DNA from: Neodiprion pinetum
Taxonomy: Eukaryota; Arthropoda; Insecta; Hymenoptera; Diprionidae
DNA length: 64,000 nt
Direction of reading: 5' to 3'
Assembly (NCBI RefSeq): GCF_021155775.2
Contig: NC_060234.1
Location: 35,523,026-35,587,025 of the forward strand
This document shows, piece by piece, positions 1-12,640 of the stretch. Position 1 is the stretch's first letter; each line of letters starts with the position of its first letter. The position numbers and the translations under genes were made by a program. The notes beneath the pieces are model-generated. The model ran no database searches. It was not told the origin of the DNA and saw only the letters and a list, made by a program, of their open reading frames with translations.

Positions 1-2865
1 TACACTTCTTAATTTTTTTAAACATTCTCAAGTTGAGATCGCGTTAAACATTGGATTCTAACTTAATAATTACGTGGGGCAATAATGGTATGTGGCAATG
101 GCCGATTACGAAATTATAGGTCATAATGCGTCGCCAACACTGCAAAAAAATGACGTCCATCTTTTTGTTTTAAACGAAAAGTATTCAACGTATTGCTTTC
201 TTTTCGTCAAACGATAGATACTGTGTACAAAGTAAAATGTTCGTGGGTTGGTGTTGCAGGATTAACGGGAAGACTCAAATCGTGCACAGCGTCAACTGGG
301 AATCATCGCGCGTCAAGGGGGGCGTATTTTTAAAAGGAAATGATTTTTAATTTTTTTGTGAATAGATAAGAGATAATTAAATCCACACGCCATAATTCGC
401 ATTGATTTGCTGTCCAGTTTCTTTACCGGAAAATTGAAAACAGCGACAAATCTAGGGAAAAAAAGAGGAAATTCTCCCTTACAATTTCAAAAACCACAAC
501 CAGAACAACGTGGGATCAGTGGTTGAGAAGATTGATAACCACAACCACGTAGATTTGATTCGACAATTGTAATAAAACCTTCCGGTTGCGGTAGCAAAGT
601 TTTACGTGAAAAGTACTGAAATATTTTTATTCTCATGTGCAAAATATGTGAATTGTCTACATGAACTCAAAATTGACTCGTGATAAAAAAAATATTGGTT
701 GCGACAAAGAAAAAAAAAAAAAAACACACATTTTCTAGGTACACTCAAAGAATCACACATGAACGCTTCACGATTCATGCATTCAGTTATTCTCAAAAAT
801 CCACATACATACTGCGATCGTGTGAAATGTGTGGAGAGTTCCGCATGTACGGATACTATGAATTATTTCAGTCAGAGACTCGATTCGTTTGACTATGACC
901 TTCATATACCTTATTTGGTAGACATAACTGGACCACAATCTCAACCCATTTCGATTTTATCAAGGTCATACTTCTATTAAGAAAATACTGTTAAAAGCAG
1001 TGTATTTACCAACGACGATCTTGTCACTCGTTCTGTTCCCTCAAAGACTCTCGCTTTGTCGTGCCTCGAGATACGTGTAGGCTGGTGACCGATTTTTTAT
1101 GCCATCAATTTCGCGAAACTTCATTGAATGAAACAAGCTTGTAATTCGCATAGAACATACAATGCCGACGCGAGGTGATCATGATGACCGGTGGTCACGC
1201 AGGTTCTCCGAGAGCGATCGCGAAATTTGTCGGAAAAATTACCGAAGGTAACGAAAATCCGACTGCAGTCCGCAAGAACTCGATGATCCTATAAAACCAT
1301 GAATATTTGAGCTGAAATTGGAAACCCGCAGAGCTAATTAATTACTGATGGAGGAAATTCATTCATATCGGTTTGTAGACTTTTGATGTTAACACGGTAT
1401 TTTTTTAGAAATCAGGACGTAATATTTTTGCCAATTCGAAGTCAAGCATCACTTCTAGTCGAGCGTTCGAAATTGTATTTCCTCATCATTCTTCTCGTCA
1501 TACCATTGCTCGTGGGCATCACTAATTCTTTTTTGTTCACAGTATACCGATCGGTATATCTGTCCGTAGATTTTTCTCCGTAATAGCAATTCAAAAGCTT
1601 TGTTGTCACGATGTGCTCCACTGTGCCTTTTGTTATCAGAAAAGAAAATATCATACTTCTTACCGTTCCATTTTATCTGTAGATCGCGCGTTAAGTTTCA
1701 GACTCGTCTGAATGATTCCAGTACAAAAATTGGTGTTATACTGCAACAGCTGCTGACTTCTCTTCATGCCTGATAATCATAGCAAAATATAACCTCTCTC
1801 AGAGCTGATCTGCGTCTTCTTTGTCCCAGCACAGCCACCGATAACTTGCAGGATAAAGTCAACTGCATCTATGGTTTCCTTTGTCCACATGATCATCGCG
1901 CAGTGTGCTTACACGATAATCTGCAAGATTCACCTTAAAGGACTTCGATCATCCATCAAGGAATGAACAACTACGTTTCAATTTCGGGTTTAATGAACCC
2001 TCGAGATAAACGTTGTTCCTCAGGTCAGCCACGCACTGCACGTGAATACCATCCAACATGCCTTTCGATTCTCGTTTTCGTTGAAGACGAGCTCAGAACA
2101 TTTTGCATGAGAAAGTATTTGAGTGGTTTGCGGGACCGCGAGAGTTCTTATTTGCGAATTTTTAAGGATCCTGTTCGAACACTCAGCCGATGGATGAATA
2201 CCAAACAACCGAAAGGTAAGAACTGCAGGAGGAGACGTGAATCGAATGAAGGAGAACTCTCGTCTCATGGTCAAAGTTATGGGACAACTAAGCACCCGAA
2301 CCGAAGAGAACATCAGTTATACAAACCAGCTTATACAGCATTGTAAAATCTCTGAGAATCTCTTCAATTAATCCGCTTCTAGGCAGTTCATAAAAAAGAA
2401 CCGAATTATCCGTATTACATAGGTTCTTGAAACAGGTCAGCAGAAGTTTCAGTAATCCCTTGCCAAATCTCATTGTAGAGAATGCAAATGAACGTCGTGC
2501 ATGCGATATTTAGAGAACAAGTCAAATCTGCGCACGGTGGTGTCGGCCTTGAACCGGTTGACCTACCGTAGCCAAATGAAATCCCCCGGAATCGTAAATA
2601 CACTCAACAGCCGGACCTCTCCGATTGCGAATCGTGATTGTCGTCGGCGTTCGTCTGGGCTGCAAATCCCTGGGCTTCCATCCCAACGGCGACATGTCAC
2701 GCAGTGTCGGGACATTCACATTATACGGGGCTGCATGTCTTCTTTGTTCGATCCTCTGCACACGGTATCCGTCAGCGATGATCAGCCATACATACGCCGT
2801 GGTACCGAGCAGAAGCCCTATTCTCGACGAAGAATGTTGCAACTTGCCCGGGCGAAGTGGGGAGG
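1..2865. other. Non-coding upstream region of obst-B; no gene supported
   Basis: No reading frame here has a recognisable domain, a signal peptide or a consistent splice pattern. The longest open frames (about 1963-2346 on plus and 2522-3079 on minus) overlap others on the opposite strand and look like chance. A perfect AACCGGTT palindrome sits at 2552-2559, about 310 bp before the obst-B TATA box. The first 1 kb contains A/T runs, such as an A-rich run near 708-723. The sequence becomes visibly more GC-rich from about 2.5 kb towards the obst-B promoter. Confidence 0.6.
2552..2559. promoter_or_regulatory. Grainyhead-like site AACCGGTT upstream of obst-B
   Basis: This is a perfect 8-bp palindrome matching the known Grainyhead consensus AACCGGTT. 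Grainyhead is an established epidermal and cuticle gene activator in insects. It lies about 310 bp upstream of the predicted obst-B TATA box. Binding is inferred, not shown. Confidence 0.35.
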
Positions 2866-2866
2866 C

Positions 2867-2903
2867 ATATAAGGCCCCGATGCCTCGATCAGACCCCGCA
2901 GTA
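2867..2903 (+). promoter_or_regulatory. Core promoter of obst-B (TATA + initiator)
   Basis: ATATAAG lies at 2867-2873. A GCAGT initiator-like motif follows, with its A at 2900, 32 bp downstream of the TATA T. The deduced 5' leader to the ATG at 3015 is about 115 nt and has no upstream ATG. A second initiator-like GCAGTC (A at 2969) has no TATA at the right distance but is an alternative start. Confidence 0.45.
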
Positions 2904-3014
2904 GCCCAATAGTGATCCATCCATCCGGACGCGATCAGCCAATACTTTCCACACGCACTGGCTACAGCAGTCTGACGTGTTCGCCGTTCGCGATCCTTTA
3001 CCACCGGCACCAGG

Positions 3015-5466
3015 ATGAACTTCTGGTTCCTTTGTCTCCTGGTTTGCGTCGGTAAGTCAAGACTCGAGAGCTCAGGCATAAGGGGAGGGTTGCGTTAATG
3101 AGTGTATACGAAGACCGGGTGAAACTTGACTTTCTTCACGCGGGTTAGACTGTTTAATCGGTGTTATCCGGCCGTTACAACGTTGCACGTATACGTGCGT
3201 CCCACCTATAAGCTACCTGTGTTACCGGTGCGGAAATCGGTTCTGAAACAATCGATCTGACCACTCGGTGATATTTCTCTTTCATCCCCACTCGTTTCTC
3301 CGACACTTTCTTTTCAAGTAGGTATGACAATTGATTAGCCAAATCTCTGCCTCGATACCGCGCATTGAAATTGTGTAAGCCGGATATTCCTCACGGGGTT
3401 AATCGCTTATGCGAAACGCAAGAGTTTATACCGTGATATTTGGCTATTTAAGGAAACTGCATTACGTACAGCGAAGCGGAATGAAAACTGGTTGACTCGA
3501 GTCGAACTAAGATACTTCGATGACATTTAAGTTCAAACCGATCCAACCGAGTCGAGCGTACTTTCTCGCTTTCTTTTCGCACGAGGTCGCCCGGTATACC
3601 TGCACTCGTCTCTCTATGCCTTCGTGCAACGACCAAACGCCATTGCTGACCGTTCACGGACGAATTGGCTGCCTTGAAAATAACTCCGTTTGTCCTCTCT
3701 AACCCGTATGCATTCCGGTCTTTCTTTATCTCACGGCTGCCCGTTCTTCCGCGTCTAGGCGTGGCGATAGGTAAAAAATCCATACACGTATGAACACCTA
3801 CACGTAGAATTGCACACATGTTGTACGTGCGCTAGTTTATTTTTTGGTCCGTACGTGGGTGCGGTGCGAATAGGTGTTTCTACGAAAATGACCGTTGGGA
3901 TCTAATACCGTAAGAGTTGACCTTGCTCTACTTACCTTCAAGAAGAGCTTGGCGTATTCACCAAGATATTTAGTAGTTATTGGAAACGTTCCGATTCCCT
4001 CAAAATGCGTACGTTTATCCCAATCCACACAAATGCGTACTATATGCTCATGTTTCTTCAGGTGTGGCGACCGCGCAGCTTTCCAGAAAGGAACAGGCTG
4101 CTGAACAGGCCCGCAGAAGAGTTGGTATAGCTTCGAGATCCAGGGAACCAACGGACAGCAAACCCCAGAAGAAGGAAGAAGAAGAATACGACGAAGAGGA
4201 GTACGAAGAATCACCGAGTGCCATCAAGCAGTTCAAGTGCCCGGAACCTAACGGATACTTTCCAGATCCGGAACAATGCGACAAGTACTACGACTGCCAG
4301 GACAATAAAGCTCATCCTAAACTGTGCCCGGATGGACTTGTCTTCAACGACTTCAGTCCTCAGCAAGAAAAGTGCGATCTTCCCTTCGGCATCGATTGCT
4401 CAACGAAACCAAAACTCCGTAAGTACACGTAATTTCGATTTCGGGAAACTATCGATTTCTCTCATTCGATCTTCAATCTGTTGAAGAGTGCAATGTTACC
4501 GTGTTGCCAAAGTAAATTTCTCTCAAAGTATTCCATAATTTGCCTCCGCTCGTTAAAAAAAAAACGATTCAATATTTGGCGATAAACTGAAGAAAACTTT
4601 CTTCTTGGAAGTAAATAGAAATCATCACGAGATCTCAAGCAATGACAACGTGTCGTAGAAGATCCACACAATTTCGTCCGAATGATTTGTTTTGTTGAAC
4701 CCACCACGAAAGCTGTTCATTACATACCCAAACCTTGTATCGACATTTGAAATTCTTGACCTGATGTTGAGCGTAATCTCACGTGTCACACCAATGTCGG
4801 ATGAAATCTGAGCTTCAATATCCATTACAGAACCTCCCATGCCTACGGTGAACTGTCCACGCTTGCACGGCTACTTTGCGCACAAGGAAGCCGGAGTCTG
4901 CGACAAATTTTACTACTGCGTCGACGGGCAATTCAACATGCTAACCTGTCCAGGCGGTTTGGTCTTCTCGGAGAAGACGGGAATTTGTAATTGGCCAGAC
5001 GAAGCTCAGAAGAAAGGATGCGGCTCCAAGGAGCTGTTCAACTTCACTTGTCCCGCTGTCGACGATTCAGTAGCGGCGACGCATCCCAGGTATCCGGACG
5101 TGGAGGACTGCCAGTTCTTCTACGTCTGCGTCAACGGAGTTACCCCCAGGCGCAGTGGTTGTAAATTGGGTCAGGCCTTCGATGAAAGGACTGGGAAATG
5201 CGACTGGGCTAGAAAAATTCCCGAATGGTTGGTATTTTTACGTTATTAACACCTTTTGGGGGACGTTATTCGACACTAGGGTATTTGTATTTACATGAAT
5301 CCATGTCTGAGGAAAAGTTGAAAACAAACGTTCATCTTTCAGCAAAGACTGGTACAAGGGTCAGTTGACGGACGAAGAATTAGATGCCCTGGAGAACCCG
5401 CCTCCGAAGCCTAAGCCATCTGGAGGATCTAGTCGTAGAAAAAGGCCGCAGAAAAGTCAAGACTAA
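3015..5466 (+). CDS. obst-B: Obstructor-B (CPAP3-D), secreted chitin-binding cuticular protein
   Basis: Exons are 3015-3051, 4062-4418, 4831-5227 and 5343-5466 (304 aa). Phases at the junctions are 1, 1 and 2, all with GT..AG borders. The short exon 1 encodes the hydrophobic core of a signal peptide (MNFWFLCLLVCV). After it comes a charged, acidic N-terminal linker (about residues 20-68, Glu/Tyr-rich), which is characteristic of obstructor-B. The three peritrophin-A domains are at residues 72-125, 140-195 and 205-264, each with six Cys. The segment DKFYYCVDGQFNM in CBD2 is what I recognise as obst-B. The last CBD3 cysteine is split between exons 3 and 4, and a basic 40-residue tail follows. 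In family terms it binds chitin in the extracellular cuticle. A poly(A) signal AATAAA lies at 5484-5489. The family assignment is very secure and the orthology strong, though from memory. Confidence 0.92.
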
Positions 5467-5483
5467 CTCTAATATACTTTAAG

Positions 5484-5489
5484 AATAAA
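5484..5489 (+). terminator. Poly(A) signal of obst-B
   Basis: AATAAA lies 18 nt after the TAA stop, giving an unusually short 3' UTR. Confidence 0.7.
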
Positions 5490-8080
5490 ACCTGTAATAG
5501 TTTTAATTATTATTTGTAAAGTATAATTTTTTTATTTCGAGATTGACCCAGTTAATGCTCTAACTAAAAAATTCTCTAACATCTTCTTGCCGTTGCTGGT
5601 ATAACTAGGTAGAACTAGTCAGTACTTTCCAACTTGTTTTACGCTTTTGTCAAGGCTAAACGTCAAGTTATTTAATATTTTCCACAAACGATTAAATTAA
5701 TCATTCGCTCGCGTATCTCCTTGGTGACAATTCCAAAGCTAATGGAGCCCGAAGCGATTTGGCTAAAGTTTCAGTTTCACTAAGACCTGTTTCTCTATAC
5801 CTGTCTACAAATAAAGCACTCGTGTCGATTTACATTTTATGGTATTTCATGCATAATACAGGCATATTGTCGCGGCGAGTTGCTGGCCCTGCGGCTGTCG
5901 ATCCTATGAATACCCGCAAAGCTTGTTTTAACGTTTCCACCCGGATACCAACGATACGCCTGAAATTATTTCGGAGCAATGAAAACCTCCTAAAAAAAAA
6001 AAATAAAAAATAACGTGACAATGTAGAGTAAATTTTTCAAAGCTTTTCGGAGGAAATTAACGAATGGAAAATTTTTGGTCTCGTCCGTAAACATCCATCG
6101 ACGTCACCGTGTCACCGAATCAGACTTTCGCCTCGGGTCTACTGAATTTAATTCAGTTTCATTGACAATATGTGCGCATAATACGTGCCGACCTGACCAC
6201 ATTTCATCGTAAAAAAACACACACGCACAACCTGTTCATGTAATTTGCCCTACATTGTTCGGAGGTTCTCGATTGAAATTCGTGTACCTAATCTGTAATC
6301 AGCGTTCGATCCTGCAGAGTGGCAAGATCGATAATTTTGATGAACGCGGCTCATTATAGTTCGCAAATTTTTACGAACAAGTGTCAAGTATATCGACAGT
6401 GGACAAGAACGGGCCAAGTGATGCCCCGTAAATAAAATCTCGCAAAGTTTGTAGGAATTGGCAAGAAAATGTGAAAGTATCGAATTTCAACCAGTGGTTG
6501 GAATCTGGTTAGCCAAAATCACGAAGGTGTATAAACCGCATCCATTTCTTATATATCATAATATAATACTTACGTACGAGGCACGGTGAGGTACCCACAA
6601 CGTGATACACCAATGTAGAAACACGTCTATCATATGCACCGAATGCTTACACAGAAGCAAAAAGGCTAATCATCCTGAAATGCTAATATCTAGCACCTCG
6701 GCAAATGTCACGCTAAACTCACCATTTCTATAGATCGCCTATTCATTCATTCGTTGCGTAACTCGTCGAATAACGGTGACGTAAAAAAAGAAAAAGAAAG
6801 AAGTCAGGCATCCTGAAGTGAATTTGACTAGAATCTTCTACGAAGAGCTCGGACGGAGGATGAAAATAAAAGCTTTGTACGTAAACACACGTCTAATTAT
6901 CTCATCAATCGCGCGAGGTGGTACGCACTGGAATGATGAGCATTTTGGCAAAGTATACCATTATTGAAAAATGAAAGTGTGTCAGAGCATTGACTGAAAA
7001 GTAAGTTTCTTCCATTCGAATAGTTTTAAGAGAGAAGTTTGTCCGTAGTTCGAAGAAATTTCTCACCGCACGTATATTTGTATCAAACCTGAACGTTTGA
7101 CTCCTTCAACCAGGCTGGTGAAATATATTTGATTCCCAAAACGATGCTAGGCTGCAGGTATCGAGAAAAATGACACCGCATATCTGTCGGCTACAAATCG
7201 ACTGGCGTATTATACACAGTGGCACGGTAATGTCGCGATGAAACTGTAGCGACTGCAGTAAAAGGCTGTAGCAGCTTTCACGACATCTGAACATCTGTTG
7301 ACACCGTCAGTAATCAGCAATGATTGCTTAAATCGCAAGAAGACCAACAGCTATCCGGCAAGATGAATCAACTTCATTTCTTACCGATCGACTGTTCGTT
7401 AGGCCTGGACAAAGAGGATTTTCAAGGTAAGTTACAAGTTCAGAAGATGCGTGCAACGTGAGGGCAGGTAAAAATAATTACCTGTTCAACTGGCTGACTT
7501 TTATTTTCGTCTTATAACTGCAGGCGAACATTCGTACGTAATGAGATATCTCACTAATGAGTATTTTTCTCAAAAGTCCTGAGAACTCGGTATTCTAACA
7601 ATCAGTCTTGCTTGAACGATGTTCTACCCAACTACCGGTGAAGGTTTTTGTCGGCAAAAAGCATACGTACCGGTAGTTTGAAAGTGGCATTGCATACACA
7701 AGGGAAATGAATTTGTGGATAACAGTTGAACCAATTACCTTGAACGGTTGAAACATATGGCGCTTCACGACGCGAAAAAGCGGCACCATTTTGTTCAGGG
7801 ATCAAAAGAGACCGTTAGCTAATGCGATCGTAGCATCGATGCACAATTATGGGAAACTTTCAGGAATGATTGGACCAATTGCATGCCATCCGCAGAAGAG
7901 TTCGGCGAAATAGCTGAACCGAATCGGGCGATTTTTTCGGCGATTCTTCGCTGACGCTGCTGTTAATTCTTACCGATCATGAATATCCGCAGGATTGGCC
8001 ACACTGGATTCTGACAAGGCGTGACCTTTAAGATTTTCTCCACGAAGTCTCGGAGCGTAATGTTCGAAGAAAGAAGCAAA

Positions 8081-8113
8081 GAGAGACAGAGACAGAGAGA
8101 GAGAGATAGAGAA
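8081..8113. repeat. (GA)n purine tract upstream of obst-A
   Basis: A run of GAGA/GACA dinucleotides lies about 150-180 bp before the predicted obst-A start site. Besides being a microsatellite it offers several GAGAG elements, the known target of GAGA factor in insects. Confidence 0.7.
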
Positions 8114-8148
8114 AAAGCGAGGCTCGATGCAGGGGTGAGAGGGATTTC

Positions 8149-8162
8149 TGATCACGTGATCA
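8149..8162. promoter_or_regulatory. 14-bp palindrome with CACGTG E-box upstream of obst-A
   Basis: TGATCACGTGATCA is a perfect 14-bp palindrome centred on the canonical E-box CACGTG. It lies roughly 105 bp upstream of the predicted obst-A start site. A bHLH-type factor is the natural candidate, but this is inference. Confidence 0.35.
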
Positions 8163-8232
8163 TCGCTCTTCACGGTGTCTTTGAAGGGACGATATAGTGG
8201 GGAATCGTTCTCCGATAGTGGGGATTGACAAA

Positions 8233-8266
8233 GTATACCCAGTGGAGAGACGCCTTGACTGCAGTC
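8233..8266 (+). promoter_or_regulatory. Core promoter of obst-A (weak TATA + CAGTC initiator)
   Basis: A TATA-like GTATAC lies at 8233-8238. The initiator TGCAGTC has its A at 8263, 29 bp downstream. The start-site sequence CAGTCTTTCG is identical to that of Gasp at 60163-60172, which supports the assignment. The leader to the ATG at 8370 is about 107 nt. Confidence 0.45.
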
Positions 8267-8369
8267 TTTCGCGTCGAGACGCCTTTCCAAAGAGCGCCCA
8301 AAAATTATCTTTACATCAATAATAATCATTAGATAGTTACCCGTTCGATAGACAAGACAAACGATTAAC

Positions 8370-11300
8370 ATGACTAGAGTGTGTCTTGTGGTGGTGCTGG
8401 CTATTGCGGCCGTTGCATGTAAGTACTTTATACCTCCGCCAATGTCGCTCATCTCCACTTTTCTCCTCAAGGGGTCCAAGTATGCATAGTCTTTTTATGC
8501 AAATTTCTGCGACTCTCCTTTACGTCCGTTCGAACATATGGTAGCTGTAGGATAATTTTTCACTCCTATCAGAGAAACAAAGGGCATTTGATTCATTTTA
8601 GTAAATCATCACAATGCCCGAACGTCCTTAATTGAAGATAATTTCTAACGACTATTGCTCATTTTCTAATTTCAACGTCCGATCTTTTGACACCAGGAAC
8701 ATTATTGCGGACAGACCGTTTCTCTGTGGTAAAAATAAATGACGAATAGCGTGACATGTAAATATTACAAGTGAAATGCAACTGTATGAAATTTAAATTG
8801 GTAACTTTCTACGTTAACGGCTGACTGAATCGATCGAATATCTTCTCACTTCTAATGCTAAAATGAAAAGAAAAGATATATAAACCGATAGACACTTTTC
8901 ATTTTTCCAATCGTACCGGATCGATGTATAATCTTGTACTTCCGCGAATGCATCGATAATCGATAGAGTATACTGAGCACGTATCATGGTAAACACTCGG
9001 ACTATAGCTTTGCAGCACTTTCTAAAATGTAAATGATAGCGCTGTCTCCCTAAAGTTACACAAGAGGCTTGGAAATAGCTGCCGCTATCAATTGTGCAGC
9101 GAAACATATTACAAACGATCCAGGGACAAAGATAACGATCACCAATACAGAATTTGTCACTAATTAGGAACTCTCGGAGCGCAACTTACCCGACCAATTA
9201 AAACATCGAATCGACGGGTTAGCCATACATCTGATACTGACATTCGCGTTACTTTTACAGCCGGGGCGTTCAAGTGTCCAAAGGACAACGGAGAGTTCGA
9301 AGATCCTGTGCAATGCGACATGTACTACAAATGCATCGACGGAGTCGCCACTCAGATGCTGTGCCCAGACGGTCTGGTCTTCGATCCGTTCAACCGCAAG
9401 ATAAATAAGTGTGATCACATCTTCAACGTTGAATGCGGCGACCGCCTGGAATTGCGTGAGTTTGAAAATTTGCAAATACATCAAATTATACTTTCCTACC
9501 GCGATTAGCCGCGTTTCTTGCCGAACGTCAAATTAGCGTCTAAGATGGGAGAACATTTAAACAGTTCATACGGGGTAAAATCTAGGTAACAGTGTAGTAT
9601 AAGGCCCGATAGAAATGTTGCCGTAGGAAATTAACACCGCGAAGTGGGCTCGATTTGGGTTTTAAAACTCGGTTAAAAAATCTCAACTATTTTCCAAGAA
9701 AAGAAAGTTGGCTCGCTCTTTGCTCAACACTTGATTGCACGGTCGGGGAGGTTCATTAGTGTAACCGGCGACATGCAGAAGCCGGTACAGGATCGAACGT
9801 ACAAGAAAGATCGTTACGCAACATGATCAGGCGGCTATCCCTTCAGCCGGTGATGATATAATTTATCCTCTCCTCTTTTTCGATCAGAGCCTCCTCAACC
9901 ATCGAAGAATTGCCCAAGGCGAAACGGCTTCTTCGCTCATCCCGACCCGTCCGTCTGCGATGTATTCTACAACTGCATCGACGGAGAGTCAATAAAGATC
10001 CCATGCACGACGGGACTCCACTTTGACGAGTACACCGGAACCTGCGTTTGGCCTGACAGTGCGGGTCGCCAGGTAAGATTCGCTTCGCGTAGATGCGACG
10101 GAGCTTTGTAAGTCGGTGTCCAAATTTCTCCATCTTTCAATTGCCGTCGTACAGGGTTGCGGCAAGGTGGGCAACAAGCTGGCCGACGGATTCGAATGCC
10201 CGAAGGAAGTGCAACACGACAACCGCGACATGCCCGTCGATCATCCGAAATACGCCCATCCGGAGGATTGCCAGAAGTTTTACATATGTTTGAGCGGCGT
10301 GACACCCCGTGAACAGGGATGCAGCGAAGGAACGGTCTACAACGACGTTCTCCAGAAATGTGACGATCCTAAGAATGTTCCCGGATGGTACGTGAACACT
10401 GCTCGTATATGTAACTAGAATTGACAATTTTCACTCGTGACCGCAGATGCTGACTTATCGAAATTTCGATTCACTTCCCACGTCACGCGCGGCGTCGGAA
10501 TTGATCGTTTCCGGGATTTCATAACTTTCTTCTCTGCTCTGTTAAATGACTTTTGTTTTTATTTATTTCATTTAACTTTATTTATTTTTTTTTTTTTTGT
10601 TTTATTCTACAACAACAACAACCGGCCAAGCGTGAAAGAAAGTCTGATCAGAATTTCTCACATTTTTCTATGTGGTTTCGTTTTTTCGTTTCGGAGAATT
10701 TCAAGCCTATAACACTACGCGCTTTCGGAACCGTCTAATTCGTAAACAAAATTTATCAAAATTCGGCCGGGATTTGATAGCTCGAGACTTAAATTATCGG
10801 ATCGTCGAAGAATCGTCTCTACAGTGATTGATAAAATTTTACTTCACGTGTCGCCATTGCTCATTAACACATAATTTGTATATTTAGTGGCTTACGATGT
10901 CACAGGCAGCTCGATACACGCGTTTGACTTTCTCGTAGTCAAAAAGACGTTACAGAAGGGTCAATTTTGGTTCCATACTTTCATAAACTCACTGACCATC
11001 CTGCGTCATCAACTTTCAGCGAATATAAATAAATTTTATAACACTTTTCCGATCTTTACATTCGCTGCACAACCACGGAGAGAAACAAAATTCATTCGCT
11101 CCAATTTATTCCATTCCTCTATCTATAATCAAATTCGAACACTGAATAACAGTGATATTCAACAGCACCCTTAATATTTCATGTAACTCAACAGACCGTA
11201 TCGCAAACTGTTTTTAATGGTCAGCTCCTTTGCAGTTAGTTGAGTACATCTAAATTTTTGACATCATTCATTCGTTACAAACTAGCCGATGAATACTTTC

Positions 11301-11504
11301 AATACAAATGATGCAACGTTTTCAGTGAACTTGGTTCAGGCGTTGTGAAAAATAATCTAAAATTTATACAATACGTCCGAAACAATAGAAAATGGTTTGA
11401 AATGAGAATGAATTGGACGAAAGACGATGTTAAACTATTATTTACTCAATTCTAAAAACTATTGCAGCGAGGACTGGTACAAGGAAGATGCCGCTAAGCC
11501 GTGA
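8370..11504 (+). CDS. obst-A: Obstructor-A (CPAP3-A1), secreted chitin-binding cuticular protein
   Basis: Exons are 8370-8418, 9261-9455, 9888-10072, 10155-10387 and 11468-11504 (232 aa; junction phases 1, 1, 0, 2). Exon 1 is a signal peptide (MTRVCLVVVLAIAAVA). The three CBDs are at residues 22-75, 90-145 and 158-221. Their Cys spacings are 12-5-9-15-7, 14-5-9-12-10 and 23-5-10-12-8. CBD2 (NGFFAHPDPSVCD..FYNC, then GLHFDEYTGTCVWPD) closely resembles Drosophila Obst-A as I remember it. An extra phase-0 intron falls just before the last Cys of CBD2. The final intron splits the last Cys codon of CBD3, and the tail is only 11 residues. The third exon acceptor was fixed by phase at 9887/9888. In Drosophila, Obst-A organises chitin and protects new cuticle matrix. 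The poly(A) signal is at 11632-11637. Confidence 0.92.
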
Positions 11505-11631
11505 AGAAATCTGTGAACGTTTCCTGTCCCGCATCGGGACCTCCAAAACGACTTCGTTCTACACGTCTCAACTTATTTTATACGATTAGAAAACGATTTA
11601 GATATGAATACAATCTTTGTAAATGTTTTCT

Positions 11632-11637
11632 AATAAA
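11632..11637 (+). terminator. Poly(A) signal of obst-A
   Basis: AATAAA lies about 128 nt after the TGA stop. Confidence 0.65.
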
Positions 11638-12264
11638 CGGTATTTTCTCTCAAATGAAATCTCATTATTGCGTTAAAGTAATTCATCGTCGGTGAAGGAT
11701 TCATTCGTGTGAAACCGACATCTAGATAAGATTATAGCCAACATCTCTCGCTCTCTTATACGCGAATCGTGCATTCAACTATGAAATTAAATTCAGAGCT
11801 ATGACGATGTTCTTATAATTGTAAAGACTTAGAAAAAACTATGCGGAAGTTTGGGTTTCTGATCGATTATACCCGTACTTAATGGCATCGACTCCGCGAA
11901 TTCCACACCCAACTGATAAAGAAACAACTGTTGAAATTCACATAAATAATTAGTGCGAGGAATTCAGCGCGTGGAAATGCCTGACGGTATTTCAATCGTG
12001 AAATTTTTTTACTTCTTAGTTTTCTTTCGGTATACGTTATAATATAGAACCGGGTGTACAAGCAAACAAAATTTTTTTCCGAACCAGGAGCGTATATTCG
12101 AAACAAATTTCATCGCAGTAATAAACTAGCGAGAGTGTCGTTGGTCTCTATAAATGCGCAGCGAGGCGAATCAGCGATAGCTTTCACTGGATTCGTAAGA
12201 AACCGAGGGGTCCGGTTCTATCTTCCTTTCCTCGTTTTTTACACAGACGACGCGCACCGTGACA

Positions 12265-12272
12265 AACTGGTT
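12265..12272. promoter_or_regulatory. Grainyhead-like AACTGGTT
   Basis: AACTGGTT matches the Grainyhead consensus with one tolerated change. It lies in the intergenic DNA between the two obst-A copies. A match this short occurs by chance, so it matters only together with the other such sites in the cluster. Confidence 0.2.
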
Positions 12273-12442
12273 TCCGCCACGGTTTGCACTGAACCAGCGC
12301 AATTGATCTTGAGAAAATGACAATTGTCTCGTCCTTGCACCACCCATGATTCTTTAAATATAACAACACACCAGAGGATACGAATGCTAATTGATAAATG
12401 TAATTAAAGCGACGTGTTTTCCGTCAAAGAGTTATTCACTCT

Positions 12443-12640
12443 TGAAATCAATTGAAATAGTTTCAAGTCAGCTGATATCGTTATGGAAATCGCTTGTCAT
12501 CATATGGAAATCTCTTCGAAATCACAACGAGATCATTTAGTCATGTTAAACCCGCTACGATATCACACCGAAGTCATTCAAAACCATACGGAATCACTTT
12601 GAAACCATGCCATTAACAACGAAACCTTCGAAGTCAAAAC
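12443..12640. repeat. Degenerate 10-11 bp tandem repeat (GAAATC-like units)
   Basis: GAAATC-like hexamers (GAAATC, GATATC, GAAGTC, GGAATC, GAAACC) recur at about 12444, 12454, 12474, 12486, 12507, 12518, 12529, 12559, 12570, 12590, 12601, 12621 and 12630. The steps are close to 10-11 bp or multiples of it, matching the DNA helical repeat. No coding frame explains it. It could be a decayed minisatellite or a phased regulatory array. Confidence 0.5.

Larger units (their letters stand above)
5467..8232. other. Intergenic region obst-B to obst-A; no gene seen
   Basis: The obst-B poly(A) signal AATAAA is at 5484-5489. After that I see only short, unsupported open frames (none over about 85 codons), A/T runs near 5993-6010, and no domain-bearing exon. 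The final part carries the obst-A promoter elements: a GA tract, a CACGTG palindrome and a TATA-like element. Confidence 0.55.

Noticed and set aside
2522..3079. 185-codon minus-strand frame opposite the obst-B promoter and exon 1
   Set aside because: It overlaps a well-supported promoter and signal-peptide exon, has no domain, and reflects a GC-rich stretch poor in stops.
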